Source: Afifella sp. IM 167 (GTDB taxonomy: Bacteria > Pseudomonadota > Alphaproteobacteria > Rhizobiales > Afifellaceae). From it: a stretch of 64,000 nt of DNA. Location: NCBI RefSeq assembly GCF_020144925.1, contig NZ_NSLC01000007.1, forward strand, positions 186,001-250,000, read 5' to 3'. A program made the position numbers and the translations under genes. The notes below the pieces were generated by a model. The model saw only the letters and a program-made list of their open reading frames with translations. It searched no databases and was not told the origin of the DNA. Below are positions 37,147 through 45,504 of the stretch, in pieces. Within the stretch, counting starts at the first letter, position 1, and each line of letters starts with the position of its first letter.

Positions 37147-38751
37147 CTATTGCCCATCCTCGACATAGACCTCGTCCATGGCCTGCATGCCGCCCCAGAC
37201 CGTCAGCGGCGGGTTCTTCATCCGCTTGTTGTAGACGGCGGTGTAGGGCTCCTCGTTGGTGAAGATCAGCGGAAGGTCCTCCGACAGGATCTTCTGGAAC
37301 TCCGAATAGGCCTTCTTGCGCGTCTCGACATCCGTCGCGCTCGCCGCCTCGCCGAGAAGCTCATCCACCCGCTTGTTGCAGTAGCCGGCCGTGTTCGTCC
37401 AGATCACGTGCTTGATGTTGTCGCACAGGAACAGCCGGTGCACGCCGATGATCGGATCGGGGTAGTCGAAGATGGAGTTCATCGTCGCATCGTAGTCCCA
37501 GCTCGCCACGCGGTTCGCCCAAGTGGCGAAGTCGGGCGACGAACGCAGCGTCACGTCGATGCCGATCTTGCCGAGCTGCGGCTTCAGATACTCGGCGACG
37601 AGCTTGCCGCTTTCGGGATGGAAGGTCGGATAGTCGAGCGTCATGGAAAAGCGCGTTCCGTTGGCATCCGGCTTGAGCCCGGCTTCGTCGAGGAGCTCGC
37701 GCGCCTTGTCGAGATCGACGTCGTACATCACCAGCGCATCGGCGTCGTAGAACGGGCTTGAGCTGTGCAGCGGGCCGTCGAGCCGCGTCGACATGCCGAG
37801 ATGCAGGGATTTGGTGATGAAGTCCTTGTCGATCGCATGGGCGATCGCCTTGCGCACGCGGATATCGTCGAACGGCTTGTGGCGCAGATTGAACTCAAGA
37901 TAGTTCGTCGGGCCGATCGCCTCGAAGCCCTTCGTCGTCACCTCGATATTGGGATCGTCCTGCAGCCGCTTGACGTTGCGGGCGTTCATGCCGCTGAAGG
38001 GAAAGTAATCCACCTCGCCGGACTGCAGCGCCAAAAGTCGCGCCTGCTGATCCTTCTCCGGAATGATGCGGAAGATGATCCTGTCGAGATTGGGCTGGTC
38101 CTTCTTGAAGAAGGATTCGTTGCGCTCCAGCGTGATGTATTCGCCCGTGCGCTCCTCGACGAACTTGAAGGGACCGGAACCGACCGGCTTGCTGTTGGCC
38201 GGATGGCTCTTGATGTCCTGGCCGTCGTCATAGACGTGCTTGGGCAGGATGGGCAGGAGAACCGGGGAGAGCGAGGCCATCAGCGAGGGCTGGGCGTATT
38301 TCAGCCGGATGACGGCCGTGTGCTCGTCCGGGGTATCGACACCCTCCACCGCGCCGAACATGGCGATGCCGAAAGGATGGTTGTTCTTCACCACGTCGAG
38401 CGAGTAGGCGACATCGGCCGAGGTGACCGGCTCGCCGTCGTGAAAGAGGGCATCCTCCCGCAGCTTGAAGGTATAGGTCTTGCCGTCGTCGCTGACTTCC
38501 CAGCTCTCGGCCAGGTAGGGCTGCGCCTCGAAATTCTCGTCGAGTTCGATCAGGCCGGCGAAGATCTGCGTGCCGGGAGTACCCGTGGCGTTGCCGGACT
38601 GGACCGCCGGATTGAGATGCCGCGGTCCGTCGATGCCGACCGTCAGCGTCCCGCCGCGGTGCTGCGCCGAGGCCGTGCCGGCAAGGCCGACGGCGACCCC
38701 CAGCGCAAGGGCCGCCGATATGGCGGCCGAAGCAAATGTCTTGAGCACCAT
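37147..38751 (-). CDS. Periplasmic peptide/opine-type solute-binding protein (SBP family 5)
   Basis: A 534-residue extracytoplasmic binding protein with signal peptide cleaved after GTASA (before QHRGG). The SBP-5 signature region is YTFKLREDALFHDGEPVTSA and the C-terminal half has KRVDELLGEAASATDVETRK. It delivers the solute to the DppBCDF-like transporter encoded downstream. Ligand type cannot be read; the neighbouring hydantoinase and C45 amidase genes suggest a cyclic-amide, acylated amino acid or peptide. The promoter region carries the shared IclR-type element at 38907-38939. Confidence 0.92.
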   Translation of the reverse strand: MVLKTFASAAISAALALGVAVGLAGTASAQHRGGTLTVGIDGPRHLNPAVQSGNATGTPGTQIFAGLIELDENFEAQPYLAESWEVSDDGKTYTFKLREDALFHDGEPVTSADVAYSLDVVKNNHPFGIAMFGAVEGVDTPDEHTAVIRLKYAQPSLMASLSPVLLPILPKHVYDDGQDIKSHPANSKPVGSGPFKFVEERTGEYITLERNESFFKKDQPNLDRIIFRIIPEKDQQARLLALQSGEVDYFPFSGMNARNVKRLQDDPNIEVTTKGFEAIGPTNYLEFNLRHKPFDDIRVRKAIAHAIDKDFITKSLHLGMSTRLDGPLHSSSPFYDADALVMYDVDLDKARELLDEAGLKPDANGTRFSMTLDYPTFHPESGKLVAEYLKPQLGKIGIDVTLRSSPDFATWANRVASWDYDATMNSIFDYPDPIIGVHRLFLCDNIKHVIWTNTAGYCNKRVDELLGEAASATDVETRKKAYSEFQKILSEDLPLIFTNEEPYTAVYNKRMKNPPLTVWGGMQAMDEVYVEDGQ

Positions 38752-39005
38752 CTGAGTTCTCCTGTCGTGTTCCCCTGCTGCGGCCCTTCAGAGCCCGCAT
38801 GCATGCCCGCGAAGACGTCCTTCGGCGTCGGCGTCGTAGCGCCTCGGCCTCAGATCCATCGGATGGGTGTTTCTTCCCTCCTGCCTTCTTTGCGCATCGT
38901 CTTTCCGTATTGTTCTTCGATACGCTTGAATTGTTATAACTCTAGCCCGCGCCCATCGGCCTGTCAAAGTCCGCGCCGCCCCTTCGGGACGCGCTGACAC
39001 GGCGT
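38752..39005. promoter_or_regulatory. Intergenic region upstream of the Dpp operon with candidate IclR operator
   Basis: GTATTGTTCTTCGATAC at 38907-38923 keeps the half-sites of the palindrome in front of the C45-family gene (12 of 17 positions on the strand read toward the binding-protein gene). It is followed after exactly four bases by an identical GAATTGTTATAA (38928-38939). It lies about 160 bases upstream of the binding-protein start. No terminator for the hydantoinase genes was seen. Confidence 0.6.
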
Positions 39006-40685
39006 TCAGACATACTTTTCCTGTCGATCTCGCTCGCGCGCCGCAGCGCCTCTTCGGGCCGGATCGCCGTAGCCGCCGCCCCCGGCGCCTTCGAGCAGGA
39101 TGCGCGTTCCGGCCGGCGGGCTCAGCCCGATGCTCTTGGGCGGCAGAGCGCGTTCTCCGGGGCCCCCGACGTCGAGCGCCGCCCGCGCGGAACTGCTCTC
39201 GCCACCCCCGGCGCTCCCCCAGGAGCGGTTGTAGTCGCTCTGCTGCTGGACATAGACGTTGACGTTGAGCCCGTCGCAGAGGAGCTCGTATTCGCGGCGC
39301 ATGCCGAGGCCGCCACGGAATTCGCCGTCACCGCCCGAAGCGGCCACGAGCTCGGTGCGCAGCACGCGGACAGGGCAGACGAGCTCCATGATCTCCGCCG
39401 AAAGGATGGCGCAATTGCTGCCATGGGTATCGATCCCGTCGAGGCCGTCGCCGGCATGCGTGGCGCCGCCGCCGCCGCCCATGATGTCCGTCACGGTGAA
39501 GTAGGGAGCCATGCCTTCCGGCCCGCTCCGCTCCGAACGGGTGTCGAAGCCGCCGATCTTCAGGGAGGGGAAGGAGATCTGCGAACCGGCATAGCCCGTC
39601 TCGCCGACAAAGGGCCGAAGCGCGATCAGGACGGCCTCGGCCACGGCCTGCTGGGTGAAATGCCGGCTGCCCACGGCCGCCGGCCGGCGCGGATTGAGAA
39701 TAGTGCCTTCCTCGCAGAGGATTCGGACCGGCCGCGAGCAGCCGCCGTTCTGCGGAATCCCCGGCGACATCGCCGCCTTCACGGCGTAGTTGACCATCGA
39801 GATGGTGGAGGAGAACGGACAGTTGAGGCCGTGCGGGCGCTGCGGCGAGGTGCCGGCGAAATCGACCTCGATCGCATCGTCGGTGAGACGGACGCGGCAC
39901 GCGACCGTCATCGGCTCCGAAGACGCCACGCCGTCCTCGATCCGCACCACCGCGCTGCTTTCACCGTTGGGAAACTGGCGCAGCGCCATGCGCACGTAGT
40001 TCTCGCCATAGTCGAGCACGTTCCTCGTCAGCTCGGCGAAACGCTCCGGCCCGTAGCCTTGGACAACGTCGCGCAGGCGCCGCTCGGCCGTGCGGCACCC
40101 GGCGATCTGCGCCCTGAGATCGCCGGCGCAGGCTTCCGGATTGCGCACGTTGTTGGCGAGCAGCACGAAGATCTCGTCGACGGGCTTACCCGCCTTGAGA
40201 AGCTTCATCGGCGGAAAGATCACCCCTTCGCCGAACACCTCGGTGTTGTCGGGAGCCGTGGTGCACGGCGTCTTGCCGCCGAGATCGACGTGATGGGCGA
40301 TGGTCGATGTGAGCGCGACCAGATCGCCGCCCACAAAGACCGGGCTGAAGAGCACGATGTCGGGCGTATGCGTGCAGCCCTGGTAGGGGTCGTTGCAGAT
40401 GATGATGTCGCCCTCCTCCCACGAGGAGATGGGCACCTTGCGGGCGACATGGGCGCAGGCGGTCTCGATGACGCCAAGCTGGGCCGGAATCGTCTCCGCC
40501 TGGGCGAGGAGCTCGCCGGCAGGCGTCAGCACCGCACAGGAATAGTCGTACATGTCCCAGATGATGGAAGAGTACGCGGCGCGACGGAGCGCGCTCGACA
40601 TCTCCTCGGCGATGCCGATCATCCGCTTCTGAAAGACGTCCCTCGCGAGCGCAGCGACAGGATCGGCCGCTACCGGCCCGTCCAT
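39006..40685 (-). CDS. hyuB: Hydantoinase B/oxoprolinase family protein
   Basis: A 559-residue HyuB-type subunit. Family marks: QKRMIGIAEEMSSALRRAAY, SSIIWDMYDYSCAVL, ICNDPYQGCTHTPDI, TIAHHVDLGGKTPC, and a glycine-rich MGGGGGATHAGDG. With HyuA it would open a cyclic amide ring (hydantoin or 5-oxoproline type) with ATP, or act in the related acetone/acetophenone carboxylase-like chemistry. ATG 40685 lies one base beyond the hyuA stop. Length is normal for HyuB. Confidence 0.9.
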   Translation of the reverse strand: MDGPVAADPVAALARDVFQKRMIGIAEEMSSALRRAAYSSIIWDMYDYSCAVLTPAGELLAQAETIPAQLGVIETACAHVARKVPISSWEEGDIIICNDPYQGCTHTPDIVLFSPVFVGGDLVALTSTIAHHVDLGGKTPCTTAPDNTEVFGEGVIFPPMKLLKAGKPVDEIFVLLANNVRNPEACAGDLRAQIAGCRTAERRLRDVVQGYGPERFAELTRNVLDYGENYVRMALRQFPNGESSAVVRIEDGVASSEPMTVACRVRLTDDAIEVDFAGTSPQRPHGLNCPFSSTISMVNYAVKAAMSPGIPQNGGCSRPVRILCEEGTILNPRRPAAVGSRHFTQQAVAEAVLIALRPFVGETGYAGSQISFPSLKIGGFDTRSERSGPEGMAPYFTVTDIMGGGGGATHAGDGLDGIDTHGSNCAILSAEIMELVCPVRVLRTELVAASGGDGEFRGGLGMRREYELLCDGLNVNVYVQQQSDYNRSWGSAGGGESSSARAALDVGGPGERALPPKSIGLSPPAGTRILLEGAGGGGYGDPARRGAAARERDRQEKYV

Positions 40686-40686
40686 C

Positions 40687-42732
40687 TCAGCCTCTCTTGA
40701 TGGAGACAAAGCCATACTCGTTCGTCCTCGCGATTTGGTTGGGCAGGACGAGAATCGTCGTGTCTTCCTGCTCGATGATCGCCGGGCCGCTGACTGCGGC
40801 GCAGGCCGGCAGATCGGCCTTGCGGTAGATGGCGGCCCTCTGGGGCGCTCCGCCGAGTTCGGTGACGATGTCGCGGTGGCCCCTCGGCCTGACGGCATCG
40901 CTCGCGCCCGCATCGAAACGCGCAAATTTCGGTTTTTCGATCCGGCCCGTCGCATCGACGCGCAGATTGACGATTTCCACCGGCCCCTGCGGATCGGCAT
41001 AGCCGTAAGCCGTTTCGTGAGCCGCGTGGAAACGCGCGGCAAGCGCGGCAAGATCGGCCCCCGTCGGCAAGTCCGCCTCGGAGAAGGCGATGTTGAGCTC
41101 GTGGTACTGGCCGACATAGCGCATGTCGGCGGTATGGCCGATCTTCTGATGCTCGGCCGCGATGCCCTCGCGGCCGAGCGAGTCCCGCAGTTCCTGCGTC
41201 ACCGCGCCGAGCGCTTCGGCGCACATCGCCTCCGTCACCTTGGAGACAGGGTGCAGGAAAGGCACCTGGCGGGAGTGGCGGATATCGGCGAACTGCAGGC
41301 CCATCGCCGCGAAGACGCCCGGATGCGGCGGCAGGACGAGCTGGCCGATGCCGATCTCGTCCAGCAGGAAGGGCGCGAAGATGCCCCCTGCCCCGCCGAA
41401 GGCGAAGAGCGCGAATTCGTGCGGGTCGTAGCCGCGTTCCAGGGAGAGGCTGCGCACCGCCTCGCTCATGCTGGCAATGCCGATCGCCACCATGCCGAGC
41501 GCGGCATCGGCGAGACCGAGGCCGAGCGGGCGCGCGATCTTTTCAGTGACGGCGGCGGCTGCCGCATCCCTGGAGAGGCGCAGCTGCGGATCGGCAAAGG
41601 CGGCCGGATCGAGGTATCCGAGGACGAGCGCCGCGTCGGTCAGCGTCGGGTCTTCGCCGCCCCGCCCGTAGCAGGCCGGTCCCGGCGTGGAGCCCGCCGA
41701 TTGCGGACCGACATGCAGCCCGCCTGCCGGATCGACATGGCCGATCGAGCCGCCGCCCGCCGAAATGGCCGATATCTCCAGCATCGGGATGGAGAGCGGC
41801 AGGCCATCGACCAGACGGGAGCGATCGAGGGCGGCACTGTTTTGGCGGATGAGGGCGAGATCGGTCGACGTGCCGCCCATGTCGAAGGTGATGACGTTCT
41901 CGAGCGCAAGCAGCCGCGCCGCCTCCAGCGCCCCCAGGACGCCGCCGGCCGGTCCGGAAAGCAGCATGTTGAGCGGATTGTCACGCACCCCTTCAGGCGT
42001 CGCCGCTCCGCCGTCGCTGCGCATGTAGACAAGGCGCGCCGCAACGCCCTCGTCGCCGAGCGCTCGCTCCAGGGAGAGTGTGTAGCGCGCTACCGGCGGC
42101 CCCACATAGGCGGCAGCCGCCGTCGTGTTGGTGCGCGGGTATTCCTTCATCTGCGGATTGACGTCACTGGCGAGGTAGATCGGCGTGTCGGGCAACGCCG
42201 CCCGGAGCCTATCCGCCAGGCGGCGTTCGTGATCGGAGTTGACGAAGCTGAAGATCAGCGAGACGGCCACCGCTTCGGGCTCAAGAGCGGCGGTGGCGGC
42301 AACGACACGGTCGATTTCGGCATCGCTCAGCGCAATGACTGTCTTGCCGTAGACGTCGAGACGCTCGCGGACTTCCACGACCTGCGAACGCGGCACGAGC
42401 GGCACAGGCTTCTGGGCGGTCAGGCTATAGACCTTCGGGCGGCGCTGATCGCCGATCTCCAGAATGTCGCGAAACCCCTCCGTCACGATCAGCGCGACGC
42501 GCGCGCCGGTGCGGGTGAGCCAGGCATTGGTGGCCACCGTCGAGCCGTGAAAGAGGAGCTCGATCTCGCCGAGTCCGATTTCCGCCTTGCGGGCTATCTC
42601 GCGGATGCCGCGGATGACCCCTTCACCGCTGCCGGGCGTGGAAGAGACCTTTTCGACCATGAGGCGATCGTTCGCCGCGTCGACCAGAACGAGGTCGGTG
42701 AAGGTGCCGCCGACATCGACCGAGAGCCTCAT
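40687..42732 (-). CDS. hyuA: Hydantoinase A/oxoprolinase family protein
   Basis: A 681-residue HyuA-type ATP-dependent subunit with ASKHA-like nucleotide motifs: MRLSVDVGGTFTDLVLVD at the N-terminus, LLFHGSTVATNAWL, SGPAGGVLGA, TFDMGGTSTDLAL, and FAFGGAGGIFAPFL. It works with HyuB encoded one base downstream. The gene is divergent from the FAD oxidase gene, and the two may be co-regulated from the 42733-43001 gap. The usual reading is ATP-driven cyclic-amide hydrolysis; the actual substrate is unknown. Confidence 0.92.
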   Translation of the reverse strand: MRLSVDVGGTFTDLVLVDAANDRLMVEKVSSTPGSGEGVIRGIREIARKAEIGLGEIELLFHGSTVATNAWLTRTGARVALIVTEGFRDILEIGDQRRPKVYSLTAQKPVPLVPRSQVVEVRERLDVYGKTVIALSDAEIDRVVAATAALEPEAVAVSLIFSFVNSDHERRLADRLRAALPDTPIYLASDVNPQMKEYPRTNTTAAAAYVGPPVARYTLSLERALGDEGVAARLVYMRSDGGAATPEGVRDNPLNMLLSGPAGGVLGALEAARLLALENVITFDMGGTSTDLALIRQNSAALDRSRLVDGLPLSIPMLEISAISAGGGSIGHVDPAGGLHVGPQSAGSTPGPACYGRGGEDPTLTDAALVLGYLDPAAFADPQLRLSRDAAAAAVTEKIARPLGLGLADAALGMVAIGIASMSEAVRSLSLERGYDPHEFALFAFGGAGGIFAPFLLDEIGIGQLVLPPHPGVFAAMGLQFADIRHSRQVPFLHPVSKVTEAMCAEALGAVTQELRDSLGREGIAAEHQKIGHTADMRYVGQYHELNIAFSEADLPTGADLAALAARFHAAHETAYGYADPQGPVEIVNLRVDATGRIEKPKFARFDAGASDAVRPRGHRDIVTELGGAPQRAAIYRKADLPACAAVSGPAIIEQEDTTILVLPNQIARTNEYGFVSIKRG

Positions 42733-43001
42733 TCGAAAAGTCCCCCTGTCAGCTGCCGCGTGGCGGTTGGGCGATTTTTTTGCATGGCGTCAGGCTAGGC
42801 AGAGCGTCGCCATAAGGGAAATCGATCTTTATGATGAAGGCATCAGCCAGCCTGATGCTTGGGCGCAGGCGCTCGCTCCTCGGTGCCCGTATCGTCCCTA
42901 TCCCAGCCGAATAAGCTGTGATGATCGGTCGATCAGAAACGACGATTTCGGCTTTATTGGTCAGGCGTTTAGCATGACCTCCCGAGCGAGGACCCGTTCT
43001 C
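42733..43001. promoter_or_regulatory. Divergent promoter region with a perfect 7-bp inverted repeat
   Basis: Between hyuA and the FAD oxidase gene, GCATCAG-CCAGC-CTGATGC at 42840-42858 is a perfect dyad with 7-bp arms and a 5-base spacer. It lies about 110 bases from hyuA and 145 from the oxidase start. It is not followed by a T-tract, so it looks more like an operator than a terminator. The binding protein is unknown; the LysR or IclR regulator nearby are candidates. Confidence 0.45.
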
Positions 43002-44286
43002 ATGAATTCTTTTCGCGACGCCGATCCGGCAACACCCGTCTGGACCGAGACGACGCCCCCCCCTCTCGCCCTCCCCACCCCTCCAAGGCTCGCTGAGCGC
43101 CGATGTCGTGATCGTCGGCGGCGGGTTCTGCGGCCTTTCGGCCGCGCTCCATCTCGCCGAAAAGGGCCGCGAGGTCGTCCTTCTCGAAGCCCGTTTCCCG
43201 GGTTGGGGCGCGTCGGGGCGAAACGGCGGCCAGATCGTGCCCGGTTTCCGCTGCGACCCCGACGAAGTCCTGGAAGCCTTCGGCCCCGAGCGCGGCGAGT
43301 TGCTGGTGCGCGCGGCGGGCGAGGCCCCTTCCCTGGTCTTTTCGCTTGTCGAACGCCACGACATCGACTGCGACCTGCGGCGCACCGGCTGGATCCATGC
43401 CGGGGCCGGCGTGGCCGGTCTGGCGAAGACGCGGCAGCGCGCGGCCCAATGGCAGCGACGCGGCGCTCCGATCGAGCTTCTGGACGAAACGACGTTCCGC
43501 GAAAGAACCGGCGCGGAAGGCTATGCCGGGGGCTATCTCGACAGGCGCGGCGGGCGGCTCAACCCGGTCGCCTACCTGCAGGGCCTCGTGCGCGCGGCCG
43601 AAGCGGCTGGAGCACGCATCTTCTCCGAGACGCCCGTGCAGCGGGTCAGCGCCAGCGGGCGCGGATGGGAGGCGGCGAGTGCGAACGGCTCCGTCACCGC
43701 CCCGCGCCTTCTTCTGTGCACCAACGCCTATAGCGACCGCCTGTGGCCGCGCTTGCGCCGCAGCATCGTCCCCGTTGAAAGCACGGTCATCGCCACGGCG
43801 CCGATACCGCCATCCCTGCGGCCGACGATCCTGCCGGAGGGGCAGCCCGTCGCCGACACCCGCAGGCTGATTTCGTGGTTCTGCGTCGACGGCAGCGGGC
43901 GGCTCGTCCTCGGCGGGCGCAATTATCGGAAACTCCTGTCCGGAGGCACATGGGCGCTCGATCAGCGGCTGCGCACGATCTTTCCTTCGCTCGCCGAGGT
44001 CCCCATCACGCATCGCTGGAGCGGCAAGGTCGCGATCACCCTCGACCATCTGCCCCATATCCACGAGCCGGAACCCGGCGTGCTTGCGGCGCTCGGCTTC
44101 AACGGAAGGGGCGTTGCCATGTCGACGCTCCTCGGCCGGACTCTCGCGGCCCGCATCCTCGGCGAGGAGGAGAGCGGCATGCCGCTGGCCACGACCCCGA
44201 TCCGGGAGGTCCCCCTTCATCCTCTGCGCTTCGCCGGAATCACGGCCGCCGTACAGTTCAAGCGGTTTCGCGACTGGCTCGACTAG
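43002..44286 (+). CDS. FAD-dependent amine/amino-acid oxidase (OrdL/PuuB-like, DAO family) with frame break near N-terminus
   Basis: The main frame (from GTG 43108) encodes the DAO fold: VIVGGGFCGLSAALHLAE (FAD GxGxxG), SGRNGGQIVPGF and a C-terminal GFNGRGVAMSTLLG. The family N-terminus (MNSFRDADPATPVW) starts at ATG 43002 but is in another frame; LQGSLSADVVIVGGG continues in the main frame. Both frames join if one C is removed from the C8 run at 43056-43063. Without the shift only a GTG start with a clipped first strand is available. It could be a disrupted gene, slippage or an assembly error. The product would oxidise a C-N bond, consistent with the amide catabolic block. Confidence 0.75.
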
Positions 44287-44396
44287 CCGCCGGGTGCGGG
44301 CACGCCCGGCCCCTCCTCCGCCACGGCAATCATCGCCTCGCCGCCCGCCCCTTTGACGAAAACCCCGATCGCGCGGCCGTCGAACCGGACGCGCAC
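44283..44396 (-). CDS. Possible small protein (37 aa), unknown function
   Basis: A short minus-strand frame from GTG 44396 reads VRVRFDGRAIGVFVKGAGG and continues to a stop at 44283 (37 residues). GAGGAGG lies just upstream. Its TAG stop shares CTAG with the stop of the convergent oxidase gene, just as two other convergent pairs in this window do, which modestly supports it. The peptide alternates hydrophobic and charged residues like a beta hairpin. I recognise no family. It could equally be a gene remnant or chance. Confidence 0.3.
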   Translation of the reverse strand: MRVRFDGRAIGVFVKGAGGEAMIAVAEEGPGVPAPGG

Positions 44397-44658
44397 GGCC
44401 CTCCTCAAAGACGAGAAGTTCTTTTTACAAACCTCCTCTCGCGAAAAAATATCCGCGCACTCTTTGCGAACCCCTCTTAGGAGATCGGCGTTATCTTATC
44501 GTCTGGCACCGGTGATTAACTGCGATTTCAGGGAATTTAACTTGTGTGCTTCCTAGTGGTTTGCGGCGCATTCCACATACGCGAGAAAGATGCTGGCTGG
44601 GCCGATATTCAGGTGTCCGGCGGCGGAGGGAGTTCTGAAAGCACAGCGGGACGATGAC
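44397..44658. other. AT-rich intergenic region before the receiver gene
   Basis: This stretch is clearly AT-richer than its surroundings (44415-44570). It should hold the promoter of the receiver gene, and possibly one for the small minus-strand frame. I could not identify a convincing -35/-10 pair or hairpin. Confidence 0.35.
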
Positions 44659-45051
44659 GTGACGGAAAGCCGAATACTCTATGTGGACGACGAGCCCGAT
44701 ATCCGCGAAGTAGCTGTTCTCTCGCTGAAGCTGGAATCCGCCTTCGAGGTGAAGGCATGCAGTTGCGGCCAGGATGCTCTCCTTATGGCGGAGGAATGGC
44801 AGCCGGATCTCGTCCTGCTCGACGTCATGATGCCCGGCATGGACGGCCCGCAGACGCTCGCGGCGCTCCGCGAAAACACGCGCACCGAGGCGATTCCCGT
44901 CGTCTTCATCACCGCCCGCACCCAGGCCTACGAGGTCGAACGCTTCATCGAGCTCGGCGCGGCCGGCGTCATCGCCAAGCCGTTCGACCCGATCACGCTA
45001 GCAGGAACGGTCCGGCAATACCTGCAGAAGCTGCGCGCCCAACCGGAGTGA
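44659..45051 (+). CDS. Single-domain response regulator (CheY-like receiver)
   Basis: A stand-alone receiver of about 130 residues: SRILYVDDEPDIREVAV supplies the acidic pair, LVLLDVMMPGMDGPQTL the phospho-acceptor Asp, FITARTQ the conserved Thr region, and GVIAKPFDP the Lys-Pro. There is no output domain. GTG 44659 is taken as start because the receiver begins just after it; an in-frame ATG at 44590 would add 23 non-conserved residues. No partner histidine kinase is in the window, so it is probably an orphan signalling relay. Confidence 0.85.
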   Translation: MTESRILYVDDEPDIREVAVLSLKLESAFEVKACSCGQDALLMAEEWQPDLVLLDVMMPGMDGPQTLAALRENTRTEAIPVVFITARTQAYEVERFIELGAAGVIAKPFDPITLAGTVRQYLQKLRAQPE

Positions 45052-45504
45052 AGACTCCGGCGCGCAAGCCGTGACGGCCACGCTTCGCGGCGACCCGGTC
45101 TCGGCCGGTCCGCACCCGCACCTGCAAAACCTGTTGTTGGGGAGCGCTGCCGATCGCCGCTTCCTGCACCGGCCAGACCGCCGTCCGGCGGCGCGCCCCA
45201 ATTCGCTTAGTATGATCATCATACAATCATCTTGACCCGTTTTCGCGCGGCCCTTACTGACGAAGGGGTGAAAACAGGCCGAGGCCGCAGGCCATGGCGT
45301 GCGCGTCCCGCGAGGATGGCGGCGTCCCGGCGAGGCGATGAATGCACGCGGAAGGCCTGACCGGCGAAAGGGGGAACGACCAGCAGGCGGCCCAGGCGCA
45401 AGAAGAGCCGTCCACGCCGGAAGGCATCGCAGCGCCCGCCCGCACCAGCGAGAGACAAGAACGACAAGTCCAGCAACTGGACCAACCCAGGAAAGGGAGG
45501 AAAC
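45052..45504. promoter_or_regulatory. Intergenic region with strong GntR/FCD-type operator candidate
   Basis: The region holds TATGATCATCATACAATCAT at 45211-45230: the dyad TATGA-N3-TCATA followed by ACAATCAT. The 13-base block ATCATACAATCAT (45218-45230) recurs exactly, reversed, in front of dctP (59918-59930). A 23-base stretch here (45209-45231) matches the site upstream of the metallo-hydrolase gene at 18 positions. TTGACC follows at 45232. The remaining about 270 bases up to the MmgE/PrpD start show no gene. Confidence 0.6.
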
